This document shows, in pieces, positions 55,989 through 64,000 of a stretch of DNA of 64,000 nucleotides (its first letter is position 1; each line of letters begins with the position of its first letter). The notes under the pieces were generated by a model. The model was not told the origin of the DNA, did not search any database, and saw only the letters and a program-made list of their open reading frames with translations. Origin of the DNA: Candidatus Methanomethylophilaceae archaeon (lineage in GTDB: Archaea > Thermoplasmatota > Thermoplasmata > Methanomassiliicoccales > Methanomethylophilaceae); the NCBI GenBank assembly GCA_944320495.1, contig CALUHR010000013.1:354687-418686 (forward strand), in the 5' to 3' direction. The translations under genes and the position numbers were made by a program.

Positions 55989-57458
55989 TCGCTCGGCGGA
56001 ACCGAACAGATCCATGACCCTCTTGGTATCCGGGGAAACATCGGAATGGAATCTGAATCCGTTGCTCACGATGGTCACATATCTCGAGGCCAGCGAGAAC
56101 GCGTCATCAACTGTGAGTCTGGAGTCGCCGTCTTCGAGAATCTGGGCTATGGCGGTGCGTATGCCTGTTGACAGGAACATCAGGAACCTTTCCCATCCAT
56201 GACTTCCTGATGAATCGGCCGAGAAGATGCTGTCGATGAGTGCATGGGATTGCTTCAGAGTCATGCTCCTCAGATTAATGAGATCCATGGCATACTCCCA
56301 TTGCTCTTCCGTGGTCAGTATCACCGATGATCCGATGCATCCGTCAATCTCTGATATCAGATGCGATGTCGCGGAGTCATTGTGCGGCAGATTGTTGTAC
56401 CTCAGCATCCTAGATACGCTGGATTCCGTGTATCCGATGCTCTTTGTCATGTTCCTGATGTGGCGGACCGGTTTTGTCAGGAACACATTAAAGGTGAACA
56501 TGCAATCATCATTTCCTCTGCCACGGTCGACATATGTCCAAGCTCCGTTGTTCAGTCTTATCCCGAGACATCCTTGGTACACATCATGCTCTATTCCATG
56601 ATGCTCAGCTTTGTGATATTCTGTGGCCATCATGCCCAGGGCTGAGCGCAGAGTGTCAGAGCATGTCCCGATTCTCATAGTCATCCTGTCTCCGTCCATG
56701 AGCATCCTGGCGATCTCCGGGGGATTGTCCGAAATCTCGTCCAGGACCCTGACGAGTCTGACGTTCGTACCTGTCGCGATGGCCATGCGTCTCCACGCAC
56801 CCGCGTTCATGCTCCTGCCGATGGTAGCGCCTGCGGCTATGGGGCGGCCCATGTCATCGGAGCAGAAAATCAGCGACACGTCGTCCGCATCGTGGTCCAT
56901 CGGGCTCTTCATGGATGCGTGTCTGAGTCCCCCGTTCCTGCCCGAGAGTCCGAAGACGATGACAGGGCCGTCGGATCCCTCGCGGATCGTCCATGCATAC
57001 CTCTTGATCGATTCGTAGTCTATCTTCGATATTGCCCTTCTGATCAATCCAGCGGTGGATGCTGCATCGCCGAGGACCGGTTCGAGGTCCAAACCTCTGA
57101 GGAGACGGATACGGTCGGCACTAGGCAGGGGATTGATCGCATAGCAGATAGCCAATGCGAGCATCATGTCTCCGTCATCGCCGAAGACGCATCTGAGTGC
57201 ATCCCTCATCCCGCATCTCTCTGCTGCGTTGGAGGCAATCAGCACGCTTCCGCGATCGAGGGTGGAGAACCTTCCATCGGACAGCATGGAGCATGCCGCA
57301 TCGATCGGCAGCGGTTTCACATCGACCATCCCGGTCTTCGGATCGAGGATGCCGATGTACTCCTTCATGCTCACAGGGTTCTTCCTACCAGGGACGCGTC
57401 TCGACTCCGTCCGGTAGACGTACGTCCTGCCGTTCCTTTCCACGTACACTATGGGCAT
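55989..57458 (-). CDS. Transposase-like protein (IS1634/IS4-type?), ends at CGA
   Basis: A 489-residue protein. The N-terminus (MPIVYVERNGRTYVYRTESR) resembles IS1634-type transposases, and the middle (VSLIFCSDDMGRPIAAG) has the same placement as their catalytic region, but I cannot see a clear DDE triad. It may be a degraded or domesticated transposase. GC and codon usage differ from neighbours. The first in-frame CGA, 55991-55989, follows DLFGSAE, ten codons before the standard TGA at 55956-55958, and no other CGA is in frame. No terminal inverted repeats found. Confidence 0.45.
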
Positions 57459-57493
57459 GATGCGGGAGAGCGGTCGGGGATCGGGCCCCCGGA

Positions 57494-58540
57494 TCAGCAG
57501 ATTCTGGGCACGGGGTCGCCCGCGGGCGGCTCCAGGATGCGCCTGCCACCGACCTCGGTCCTGAGGACGACCCTCTCCGGTCCGTCCACGGCATGGCCGA
57601 TGATGGCCGCATCCTTGCCCTCGGGGGTGGACCTGATGGCCTTGAGCACCTCGTCCGCCATCTCCGGCACGACGCCAATCACGCATTTCCCTTCGTTGCC
57701 AATCGCCAGCGGGTCTATTCCCAGCAGTTCGCATGCGTTGACGACACCGTCCCTCAGAGGGATGGATGGGTAGTCGATCTCCATGCCGACGTGGGACTTG
57801 GAGCACCACTCGTTGAGGGTGTTCGCCAGACCTCCCCTGGTCGGGTCCTTCATGGCCACTATGCCCCCCGCGGTCAGTCCCTTGGCGATCATCTTGTTCA
57901 GCGGTGCAACGTCGCTCTGGACCTCGCTGTCGAAGCCGTAGCCCTCGCGGAAGGAGAGCAGCGCGATGCCGTGGTCGCCGACGTATCCGGACACGATGAT
58001 GGCGTCGCCGGGCCTGACGTTGGAGTCGGTGCACCAGCGGTGGTCCACCTTCCTGTACTCCGCGGCCTTGGCCAGGTCGCTGTCCAGAAGGTCGGATCTC
58101 TTTCCGACGGCGGCGGTGGACATGACCATCTGCTCCACTGCGCCTGCCTCCACGACCTTGGTGTCGCCGGTCGCTATGGGCACTCCCGCGCCCTCGGCGG
58201 TCCTGCCCATGGAGTCCATGACCCTGTCGACGATGTCGACGTCCAGCCCCTCCTCCATTATGACGGAGCAGGCCAGAGCGAGGGGGGTGGCCCCCATGAC
58301 GGATATGTCGTTCACGGTGCCAGCCACGGAGATCTTGCCGATGTCCCCTCCGGGGAAGAACAGCGGCTTCACGGTGTGCCCGTCGATGGTGAAGACGATG
58401 TCGTCCACGACGGCGGAGTCGTCCATGGAGTCGAGGGGGACCTCGGCGTCCATCTTCGGGAAGTGCTTCGTGATGTGGTCGGAGAGGAACTGCTGCATGA
58501 GCTCCCCGCCGGCTCCGTGGTTGAGAATCACCTTGGGCAT
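57494..58540 (-). CDS. hypE: Hydrogenase maturation protein HypE
   Basis: A 348-residue PurM-fold enzyme that dehydrates its C-terminal thiocarbamate to thiocyanate, making cyanide ligands for NiFe hydrogenase. Signatures: LNHGAGGELMQQFLSDHI, DSMDDSAVVDDIVFTIDGH, and the C-terminal PRIC carrying the reactive Cys. Length is normal. Its presence implies a NiFe hydrogenase elsewhere. It is immediately upstream of the transposase-like gene on the same strand and divergent from tRNA-Arg(UCG). TGA stop. Confidence 0.96.
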   Translation of the reverse strand: MPKVILNHGAGGELMQQFLSDHITKHFPKMDAEVPLDSMDDSAVVDDIVFTIDGHTVKPLFFPGGDIGKISVAGTVNDISVMGATPLALACSVIMEEGLDVDIVDRVMDSMGRTAEGAGVPIATGDTKVVEAGAVEQMVMSTAAVGKRSDLLDSDLAKAAEYRKVDHRWCTDSNVRPGDAIIVSGYVGDHGIALLSFREGYGFDSEVQSDVAPLNKMIAKGLTAGGIVAMKDPTRGGLANTLNEWCSKSHVGMEIDYPSIPLRDGVVNACELLGIDPLAIGNEGKCVIGVVPEMADEVLKAIRSTPEGKDAAIIGHAVDGPERVVLRTEVGGRRILEPPAGDPVPRIC

Positions 58541-58630
58541 GGGACGGTGGATTCGGGAGACGGCATATACTGGTTTCCCAGGGGACCTTGAGGCAATCCG
58601 TTAATTATGTGGTAGATAATCGAGACGGCG

Positions 58631-58702
58631 GGCCCTGTGGGGTAGCGGATATCCCGTCAGATTTCGGCACTGACAATCCGGGTTCGATTCCCGGCAGGGC
58701 CG
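58631..58702 (+). tRNA. tRNA-Arg (TCG), unusual anticodon stem and no encoded CCA
   Basis: Acceptor GGCCCTG/CAGGGCC pairs perfectly; discriminator G; T arm CCGGG-TTCGATT-CCCGG is intact. The anticodon stem TCAGA/ACTGA has four pairs and an A-A clash at 31-39. Loop TTTCGGC gives anticodon TCG (58664-58666), the cognate of CGA and, by wobble, CGG. The 3' end reads GCCT, so CCA is not encoded, unlike the two other tRNA genes here. The AT-rich TTAATTATG at 58601-58609 may be its promoter. Confidence 0.75.
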
Positions 58703-58711
58703 CCTGTTTCT

Positions 58712-59209
58712 TCATTCGCCGGTGTACTTGCCGACGGTCTTGCAGTGGGCGAGCACGTGCCCGTCCATGGCGAAGTACAGGTCGTTGAGCCTGAAGCCGC
58801 TGGGCAGTCCGAGCTCGGTGTCGAGTGCGTAGACCTTCAGGGTGTACCTATGCATCCCGTTGGGCGGGGCCATGCCGCCGTATCCGGTGGCCTGCTCCCT
58901 CGTCAGTCCTCCGAGCGCGCTGAACCAGCTGTTGGAGCCCTCGGTGAATCCGGCGCCGGTGCGGGTGGCCCCCTCGGCGACCTCCGTCTCCTTGAGATCG
59001 CAGATGAGCCAGTGGACCCAGAGGAACCCGGCTGCGGAGACGGCGTCGTAGTCGTCGAGGATGACGGCGAAGCTCTTCGTGCCCTCGGGGGCGTCCTCGA
59101 TCCTGAACCCGGGGGAGATCCCGGGCATGCCGTTGTGGTCGGCGGAGCCCTTGCATCCGTACTCGTTGCCGAACCATCCGTCCCTGATGGCGCTGCAGAC
59201 GACCCTCAT
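58712..59209 (-). CDS. YbhB/YbcL-type PEBP family protein
   Basis: A 165-residue phosphatidylethanolamine-binding-protein fold. KSFAVILDDYDAVSAAGFLWVHWLICDL is the anion-site region, and YGGMAPPNGMHRYTLKVYAL the second signature of the bacterial/archaeal subfamily. Cytoplasmic, no signal peptide. Ligand and role unknown. It is one base away from apt on the same strand. ATG 59209, TGA stop. Confidence 0.9.
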   Translation of the reverse strand: MRVVCSAIRDGWFGNEYGCKGSADHNGMPGISPGFRIEDAPEGTKSFAVILDDYDAVSAAGFLWVHWLICDLKETEVAEGATRTGAGFTEGSNSWFSALGGLTREQATGYGGMAPPNGMHRYTLKVYALDTELGLPSGFRLNDLYFAMDGHVLAHCKTVGKYTGE

Positions 59210-59210
59210 C

Positions 59211-59735
59211 TCAGGCGCCCTCGTAGATGATCAGGGAGTCGACGTCGTATCCTTTGAGCTTGTCCCTTCCCTTGAGACCGGCGAGCTCCATGACGAACCC
59301 GATCTTGACGACCTTGCCGCCCTCGCGCTCGACCATCTTGATGATGGCCTCGGTGGTCCCGCCGGTGGCGATGAGGTCGTCGATGATGACGACGCGCTGA
59401 CCAGGCTTGATGGCGTCCTTATGCATCTCCAGGGTGGCGGTGCCGTACTCGAGGTCGTAGTCCTCCGAGATGGTCTCCCTCGGGAGCTTCCCCTTCTTCC
59501 TCACGAGGATGAACCCCTTGCCCATGGTGTATGCGACCGGGGTACCGAAGATGAATCCCCTGGACTCGGACCCCACCACGAGGTCGAAGTCGAGCCCCTT
59601 CATCATGTCGACGAGGCCGTCGATGGCCAGTTTGAGGCCTTCGGCGTCGCTCATTATCGTCGTGATGTCTCTGAATATGATTCCCGGTTTGGGGAAGTCC
59701 GGAATGCTGGTGACGTAGTCCCTGAGCTCCTTCAT
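59211..59735 (-). CDS. apt: Adenine phosphoribosyltransferase
   Basis: A 174-residue type I PRTase that salvages adenine to [22 protein letters not shown] is the family start, [11 protein letters not shown] the purine site, and [17 protein letters not shown] the PRPP-binding loop. Length is normal. It complements AMP phosphorylase and the AzgA permease of this window in purine cycling. ATG 59735. Confidence 0.95.
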   Translation of the reverse strand: MKELRDYVTSIPDFPKPGIIFRDITTIMSDAEGLKLAIDGLVDMMKGLDFDLVVGSESRGFIFGTPVAYTMGKGFILVRKKGKLPRETISEDYDLEYGTATLEMHKDAIKPGQRVVIIDDLIATGGTTEAIIKMVEREGGKVVKIGFVMELAGLKGRDKLKGYDVDSLIIYEGA

Positions 59736-60180
59736 GAATATGTGAAGAATGATGCGGAATTAAGCTTTCGTAGAATCCAAGAAGACCCCTGAGAGGGTAA
59801 GGTGTTTGTCGCGGTCATCAGTCGAGTCTTGCGAATCGTCGTCGCGACAGGCACTGGAGATAAGTGTCGAACGACCGGGCTTTCTCAGTGCAGTCACTGT
59901 GACAATCCTCGCCGCAGATCCGGGTTACTTGACGTTTACCGATGCTTGCTTACCTCCTGAAAGTGATATGGTCGTTCGTGATATTTAAATCTATTCTTTA
60001 ATGGATGCTGGATTCGAAGGATTATGCGGATAATGCGCTGAAATCGTATGATTATCAATGTAATCCGTAGTTGTTCTACGATTTTCGAAAAAGATGGATG
60101 CATGCTGGATGTTTACGGGCCGCCGGCGCATCCGCTGGTCGGGAGAGGATGGGAAGCCCGGCCGGGGCCGGGTAAGGGGT
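59736..60180. other. AT-rich gene-free interval between apt and SPFH operon
   Basis: About 445 bases with no gene I can support. A 60-codon frame at 59806-59988 has no coding signature. TATTTAAATC at 59989-59998 is a strong TATA-like element on the plus strand, but no start codon follows with a sizeable frame, so a non-coding RNA beginning near 60020 is conceivable. I see no tRNA, repeat array or clear hairpin. Confidence 0.35.
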
Positions 60181-61278
60181 TCAATAGAGCTGCTCGGAAC
60201 AGTACGGGCAGAACTTAGGCGTCTTGGGGAGGCCGGAGATGTTCTGTCCGCAGTAGGGGCAGCTGTTGAACTTCGGGGGCTCGCCGAGTGCGGCGGGCTG
60301 AGCGGGCTGCTGCGTCTGGACGGGAGCGCCCTGGGGCTGCATCTGTGGGGAAGGCTTGCCGCAGTTGCTGCAGAACTTGTACGGGAAGTCGTTGGGGGAT
60401 CCGCAGTAGGGGCAGAGCACCTTGGGCGCCTGCTGGGCCGCCTGGGGCTGGCCCTGGACCCCGTAGAGCGGCTGCTGCTGGAGCTGCTGGTACATCTGCG
60501 GGAACAGGAGCATGCCGGTGCCCATCGCGGCCCCTCCGTCGGAGGCGCCTATGGCGTCGGCCATTCTGTCCATGACCTCGTATCTCTTGAACGCCTCTCC
60601 GTTGGCGCTGCTGAACTGGAGGTACTCGAAGATCTTCTTCTGGTCCTCGTCGGTGGTGCGCACCTCGTTGATCTTCAGAGAGAGGAGCTCGATCCCCCTC
60701 TGCTGGAAGTACTGCTCCACCATGACCTTCGTGGTGGTGGAGGCCTTCTCGAGGTTGTTGTAGACGTCCATGTAGTACTGCTTCGTCAGCTGCTGGGTGA
60801 TCTGCTCGTTGATGAAGCCCTTCATGAACGCGTTGACGTCGCCGGTGGAGTAGGACGCCAGTCCTCCGAGGACCTGGGTGTAGAACACCGGCACGTCGCT
60901 GATGCGGAACTGGAAGTCCCCGTTGGACATCAGGGTGATCGGGACCTCGTATCCCGGTGCGGCCTTTATCATCCCGCGGATGCCCCACTTCCCGTTGAAC
61001 ATCTTCAGCGAGACGAAGATGATCTGCACCTTGAACGGGGTCTCCTTGTAGCCCAGGGCGAGGTTGTACAGCTTCGTCAGCCAGGGGATGTTGGCGGACG
61101 TCACCATGTGCCTTCCGGGCTCGAGTACGCCCGAGAGCTGTCCGTCCCTGGCGAAGATCGCCACGGCGTGCTCCGGCACGGTGACGGACGTGAGCGTCCT
61201 GAGGTCGTCGTGCTCGTACGCGTAGATGATGTCGTCCGGGCCCTGGTTCTCCCAGAACACTACGTTGCTCTTGCCCAT
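60181..61278 (-). CDS. SPFH-domain protein with two C-terminal zinc ribbons
   Basis: A 365-residue protein: an SPFH/band 7-like domain (residues 10-200; SVTVPEHAVAIFARDGQLS, PFKVQIIFVSLKMFNGKWG), a coiled region with DEDQKKIFEYLQFSS, a Gln/Pro-rich linker and two ribbons (CPYCGSP-x-CSNC; CPYCGQN-x-FCPYC). Such proteins (DUF-type virion core-like) occur beside zinc-ribbon partners and bind membranes or protein assemblies. ATG overlaps the upstream stop by four bases (ATGA), so it is the last gene of the operon. TGA stop. Confidence 0.75.
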   Translation of the reverse strand: MGKSNVVFWENQGPDDIIYAYEHDDLRTLTSVTVPEHAVAIFARDGQLSGVLEPGRHMVTSANIPWLTKLYNLALGYKETPFKVQIIFVSLKMFNGKWGIRGMIKAAPGYEVPITLMSNGDFQFRISDVPVFYTQVLGGLASYSTGDVNAFMKGFINEQITQQLTKQYYMDVYNNLEKASTTTKVMVEQYFQQRGIELLSLKINEVRTTDEDQKKIFEYLQFSSANGEAFKRYEVMDRMADAIGASDGGAAMGTGMLLFPQMYQQLQQQPLYGVQGQPQAAQQAPKVLCPYCGSPNDFPYKFCSNCGKPSPQMQPQGAPVQTQQPAQPAALGEPPKFNSCPYCGQNISGLPKTPKFCPYCSEQLY

Positions 61279-61820
61279 CAGGCATCAGCCTCCTGCGAAT
61301 CGAATCCCTTCATTATGGTGTCCCTCTGGTTGTAGTCCTCGATCATGGAGTCCACGCCCCTCTCGAGGTTGCGGATCTCCGCCTTCGCGTCCGCCCCGAG
61401 GTCGACGGTCTTGAGCAGGTCGGCGGCACCCTGCCTGAGGAGCTCGATGTCCTCCACGAGCTTCGCATCCCATCTCACGAGGGCCTCGAGGTCGTCCTCG
61501 GTGATCTTCACGGTGGAATGGAATCCGGAGTACCCGTTCACCGCCTTCCTGACGGCGACGTCGTACCTGTCGACCTTGGTCCTGATGCGCTCCATGTCGA
61601 GCATCAGGTCCGGCTGGGAGACGAGCTCCCTCTGGATGGTCGCCAGGTCCGCCTTGGTGCCCTTGATCGTCTTGGCGACCTCCGCCCTCACGGCGCGGTC
61701 CTCGTCCCTGCGGAGGTTCTTCTCCCTGTATCCCCTGTACCCGGGGATGTACAACGCTATCCTCTCGATGAGCGACAGCTCGCTCTTCATCTCCGATCTG
61801 ACGGTCTCTTCGACTCCCAT
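61278..61820 (-). CDS. Coiled-coil protein of the SPFH operon
   Basis: A 180-residue soluble, highly charged, mainly helical protein with long coiled coils and no metal motif; family unknown. The start (MGVEETVRSEMKSELSLIER) follows a GTGATC context where the membrane gene ends. It overlaps the SPFH gene at its 3' end and lies two bases after the membrane protein, so it is translationally linked to both. Possibly a scaffold for the SPFH assembly. Confidence 0.6.
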   Translation of the reverse strand: MGVEETVRSEMKSELSLIERIALYIPGYRGYREKNLRRDEDRAVRAEVAKTIKGTKADLATIQRELVSQPDLMLDMERIRTKVDRYDVAVRKAVNGYSGFHSTVKITEDDLEALVRWDAKLVEDIELLRQGAADLLKTVDLGADAKAEIRNLERGVDSMIEDYNQRDTIMKGFDSQEADA

Positions 61821-61822
61821 GA

Positions 61823-62185
61823 TCACACGCTCCTGTTCTTGACCGCCAGGGCGATGCCCACGACGGCGACGATGACGATCAGGACGGCCACGGTGATCGT
61901 GACCTCCCCGGTGAAGCTCCAAACGAAGCCGGTTATTCCGACGCCGGCCACGATGAGCCCTCCGGCCATGGCGGCGTCCGCGTCGGAGGGGCCGAAGCTG
62001 TCCGCCCTGCCCTTCCTGGCGAAGCTGGTGGCGGCCATGTAGGCCCCGAACACCAGCAGAATCATCGAGAACGCGTTGATGGCATCCCCGGTGTACCACC
62101 AGAGGATGATGCCCAGCGCAACCGCTATAAGCAGCGCCCCGGCGGCTATCGCGTTCCACGTCCTGTTGCTTCCGTTGTCTGACAT
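61823..62185 (-). CDS. Small membrane protein of the SPFH operon
   Basis: A 120-residue protein with four hydrophobic helices and short basic loops. It ends with TGATCATGG, overlapping the start of the next gene region. The family is not recognised. Its ATG is 8 bases after the CGA ending the upstream gene, with GAGGT as ribosome-binding site, so translation is coupled. Likely membrane partner of the SPFH protein. Confidence 0.6.
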   Translation of the reverse strand: MSDNGSNRTWNAIAAGALLIAVALGIILWWYTGDAINAFSMILLVFGAYMAATSFARKGRADSFGPSDADAAMAGGLIVAGVGITGFVWSFTGEVTITVAVLIVIVAVVGIALAVKNRSV

Positions 62186-62193
62186 GTGTTACC

Positions 62194-63741
62194 TCGCAGT
62201 TTGAGCAGTTTATCCGGGTTCGCGGCCCGGAGTATGAGGGGTTCCAGCCCTCCGAATGCGTCCGGGAGTGCGAAGCTCCCTCCGGCGGTGTCGCACGGCA
62301 CGTACACCAGCCCCTTGACGCTGGGCTTGCTCAGCTTCAGCTTGGAGTGCGTCTGCGAGCACTGGGTCAGGTACATCTCCACCAGCCTGGACGCCTCGGT
62401 CCTGGTGCAGAGCGGGATGAACACGGTGCGGGATCCAGGGGACCCCTCGGATGCGGAGTCGGCGAGGCGGCCGATCCCCGCGCTCCCGCTGATGCTGTGC
62501 TCCTCGCCTTTGAGGCGGTTCAATATGGAGCTTTCGGGAGCCGCTGCGAAGATGTCGGTCAATCCCGAGCGGGGGTCGGACAGCGCCCTCTCGAACACCG
62601 TGAACACGGCGGGGACCATCAGGTCCTCCTTCACGACCACGGACTTCTTGGAGAGGAACGAGCCGGTGGTGAAGCTGTACTGCAGGTCCACGTCCCAGAA
62701 GGGCATCAGCGAGTCGCCTCCGCCCTGGCATATCGGTATCGTGCCGCCGTTCTTGGCCGCCACGACGTCGTTGACGTAGCCGTAGAGCTCGAAGTCGCGG
62801 GCCTCCGACGTCAGCAGCCTGTTCCATTGCGGGTTGTCCGGGTATTCCGCGGAGGCGACCCCGTTGATCAGCGTGAGCGTCTTGAGCGGGTCCTTGGACG
62901 TGCCGTTGTTGACCATGTCGACCACGTTCTTCAGCGTCCTGGTCTGGGAGATCTCCATGTCCACAGCCCTGAGGGTCACGGCGAGCCTGGGGTTGGAGAG
63001 CAGCTCCCTCTTCGCCGCCTCCAGCTCGGAGAGCCCCTCCTCCGCCTTGGCGGAGCATCCGAGGGCGTCCCCGTTGAGCACCATGTCGGATGCAGCGCAG
63101 ACGTCGGACAGCGCCCTGAGCCTGGATGCGAGCGGCTCGTACCCTTCGCACTTCGCCATTGCGTCCGCCGATTCGAGGAAGTTCTTCGACATGATGGCGA
63201 AGCGCCCGGGGGACCCGGTCTCGGTCAGCAGCTTGGAGTTGTTCAGTATCATCGCATAGGCGTTGGCGATGCCCTCGCCGGTGACGATGGATTTCCTGCT
63301 CTCGTCGTCCACGGCCATGGGCTCGACGCTCTTCAGCCTGGCCTGGAACTCGAAGGCCTGCGTGGAGGTGTGGTCGGACCTGACCGGCTCCCCCTTGCTG
63401 AACGGGAGCACGATGAGCGGCGAGGCGATCACGGAGTTCAGCGCGAAGCGGTACTCGTTGATCTCCACGTCCACCCTGGGCTTGACGCTGTTGACGTATA
63501 TGCTGTGCCTGGCGACGGGGTCCACGTTGTCGACCGACCCCATGGCGAAGCCGCCGGGGATGGTCTTGGCGATCCAGCTCTGGATCTGCCCCATCATCTG
63601 CTCCATGTACTTCCTGGCGTCCAGCCTCTGCTGGGTGGTGCCGCAGCTGGGGCAGGTTATGTAGGGGGAGTCGGACTCTATGTCCTTCCTGTCGAGGGGC
63701 GCGCCGCAGTACTTGCAGCGCAGCTCAACCATGTCGTCCAT
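62194..63741 (-). CDS. Large zinc-ribbon protein of the SPFH operon, ends at CGA
   Basis: A 515-residue protein with an N-terminal zinc ribbon (CKYCGAPL-x-CPSCG) and a large globular alpha/beta region with no recognised catalytic motif. Under the standard code it ends at 62146, overlapping the next gene by 40 bases. The only in-frame CGA found, 62196-62194, follows NPDKLLKL and is directly part of the GAGGT ribosome-binding site of the next gene, as stops often are in this genome. It follows the partial gene at 63743 by one base. Function unknown. Confidence 0.65.
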
Positions 63742-63742
63742 C

Positions 63743-64000
63743 TTATCTTCCCATCCTCGCGAAGGCGATCTGGCTCTGCAGCGCGGCGATCTCCGCCTGC
63801 AACCTGGCCTCCATCGCCATCATCTCCCTCATGGACTGCTGGTAGTACTCGTTGGCGATCTCGTCGGAGCGGTTGGAGATCGCGGTGTAGCATGCCTTGC
63901 AGACGTAGATGTGGTCGTACCCCTCCCTGGACGCCGCGGCCGCAGAGGCCTTGTCCTCCAGGGACTTGGGCGCCTCCGCGGGGGCCGCGTAGAAGTTGAT
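63743..64000 (-). CDS. Partial zinc-knuckle/coiled-coil protein, N-terminus off window
   Basis: The last 85 codons of a protein entering from the right edge. It has CKAC in HIYVCKACYTAIS, then a coiled coil (MREMMAMEARLQAEIAALQ) and a basic end (FARMGR), stopping at TAA 63743-63745. It overlaps the next gene by one base (TAAGATG), so it belongs to the same operon. Identity cannot be determined. Confidence 0.6.
   Translation of the reverse strand: MNFYAAPAEAPKSLEDKASAAAASREGYDHIYVCKACYTAISNRSDEIANEYYQQSMREMMAMEARLQAEIAALQSQIAFARMGR

Noticed and set aside
55956-58034. A 692-codon ORF reading back through HypE
   Set aside because: The upstream 190 codons are a shadow of hypE; ATG 57458 is the first start outside it.
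59806-59988. A 60-codon ORF in the gap before the SPFH operon
   Set aside because: No ribosome-binding site, no compositional coding signal and no recognisable motif.

Overview
The window is archaeal. It carries eukaryote-like ribosomal proteins (L7Ae, S28e, L24e, S6e, S17e), aIF5B, aIF2 gamma, PCNA, RFC, TFS, Csl4, a beta-CASP RNase, Cdc48, geranylgeranyl-reductase-like and archaeal AMP phosphorylase genes, and TATA-box promoters 22-30 bases before starts, some of them leaderless. High GC, an anaerobic CbiK and an ATPase/DUF4143 relic suggest a member of the Thermoplasmatota, perhaps Methanomassiliicoccales. That placement is inference; no methanogenesis gene is present.

Layout. 1-3.1 kb: endonuclease IV (partial), two membrane proteins and a membrane glycosyltransferase. 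3.2-10.4 kb: the translation cluster L7Ae-S28e-L24e-NDK-aIF5B, a catalytically dead phospholipase-D-like protein, S6e-aIF2 gamma-PIN and a zinc-ribbon protein. 10.5-17.4 kb: cyclophilin, purine permease, RFC small subunit, an ArsR-NifX fusion, Cdc48 and CbiK. 17.5-28 kb: aminotransferase, phosphoserine aminotransferase-SerA, XPD helicase, ThiI-like/Csl4/METTL5-like genes and PurH. 28-36 kb: BASS transporter, MarR/flavoprotein, XRE-DUF2975, NadC, beta-CASP RNase and a membrane protein with a possible nuclease-like tail. 36-43.8 kb: TFS-PCNA-transketolase-transaldolase-GGR-Taw2, a Cys-rich unknown and an RNase III. 43.8-50.2 kb: AlbA-type regulator, AMP phosphorylase, S17e, tRNA-Arg, a SAMP-like modifier and RqcH. 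50.2-64 kb: TetR with an MMPL exporter, tRNA-Thr, DUF1015, a transposase-like gene, HypE, tRNA-Arg(UCG), PEBP, Apt and a five-gene SPFH/zinc-ribbon operon.

The main anomaly concerns gene ends. Thirteen of 67 genes have no standard stop where their family or layout says they should end, and each has an in-frame CGA codon exactly there. In about 7,000 codons that I read by eye (19 genes, including all 13) CGA was otherwise absent in frame. Two convergent pairs share one CGATCG palindrome as both terminators, one pair uses TGATCG, and another pair uses the ordinary TGATCA. The other genes end in TGA (48) or TAA (6); none relies on TAG. CGA therefore behaves as a terminator here. Possible explanations are reassignment of CGA, C-to-U editing of CGA to UGA, or a systematic TGA-to-CGA sequence error. 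A tRNA-Arg(UCG) gene in the window argues against simple reassignment, although it has a mismatched anticodon stem and lacks the encoded CCA of its two neighbours. For these 13 genes I end the feature at CGA and give the standard-code end in the text.
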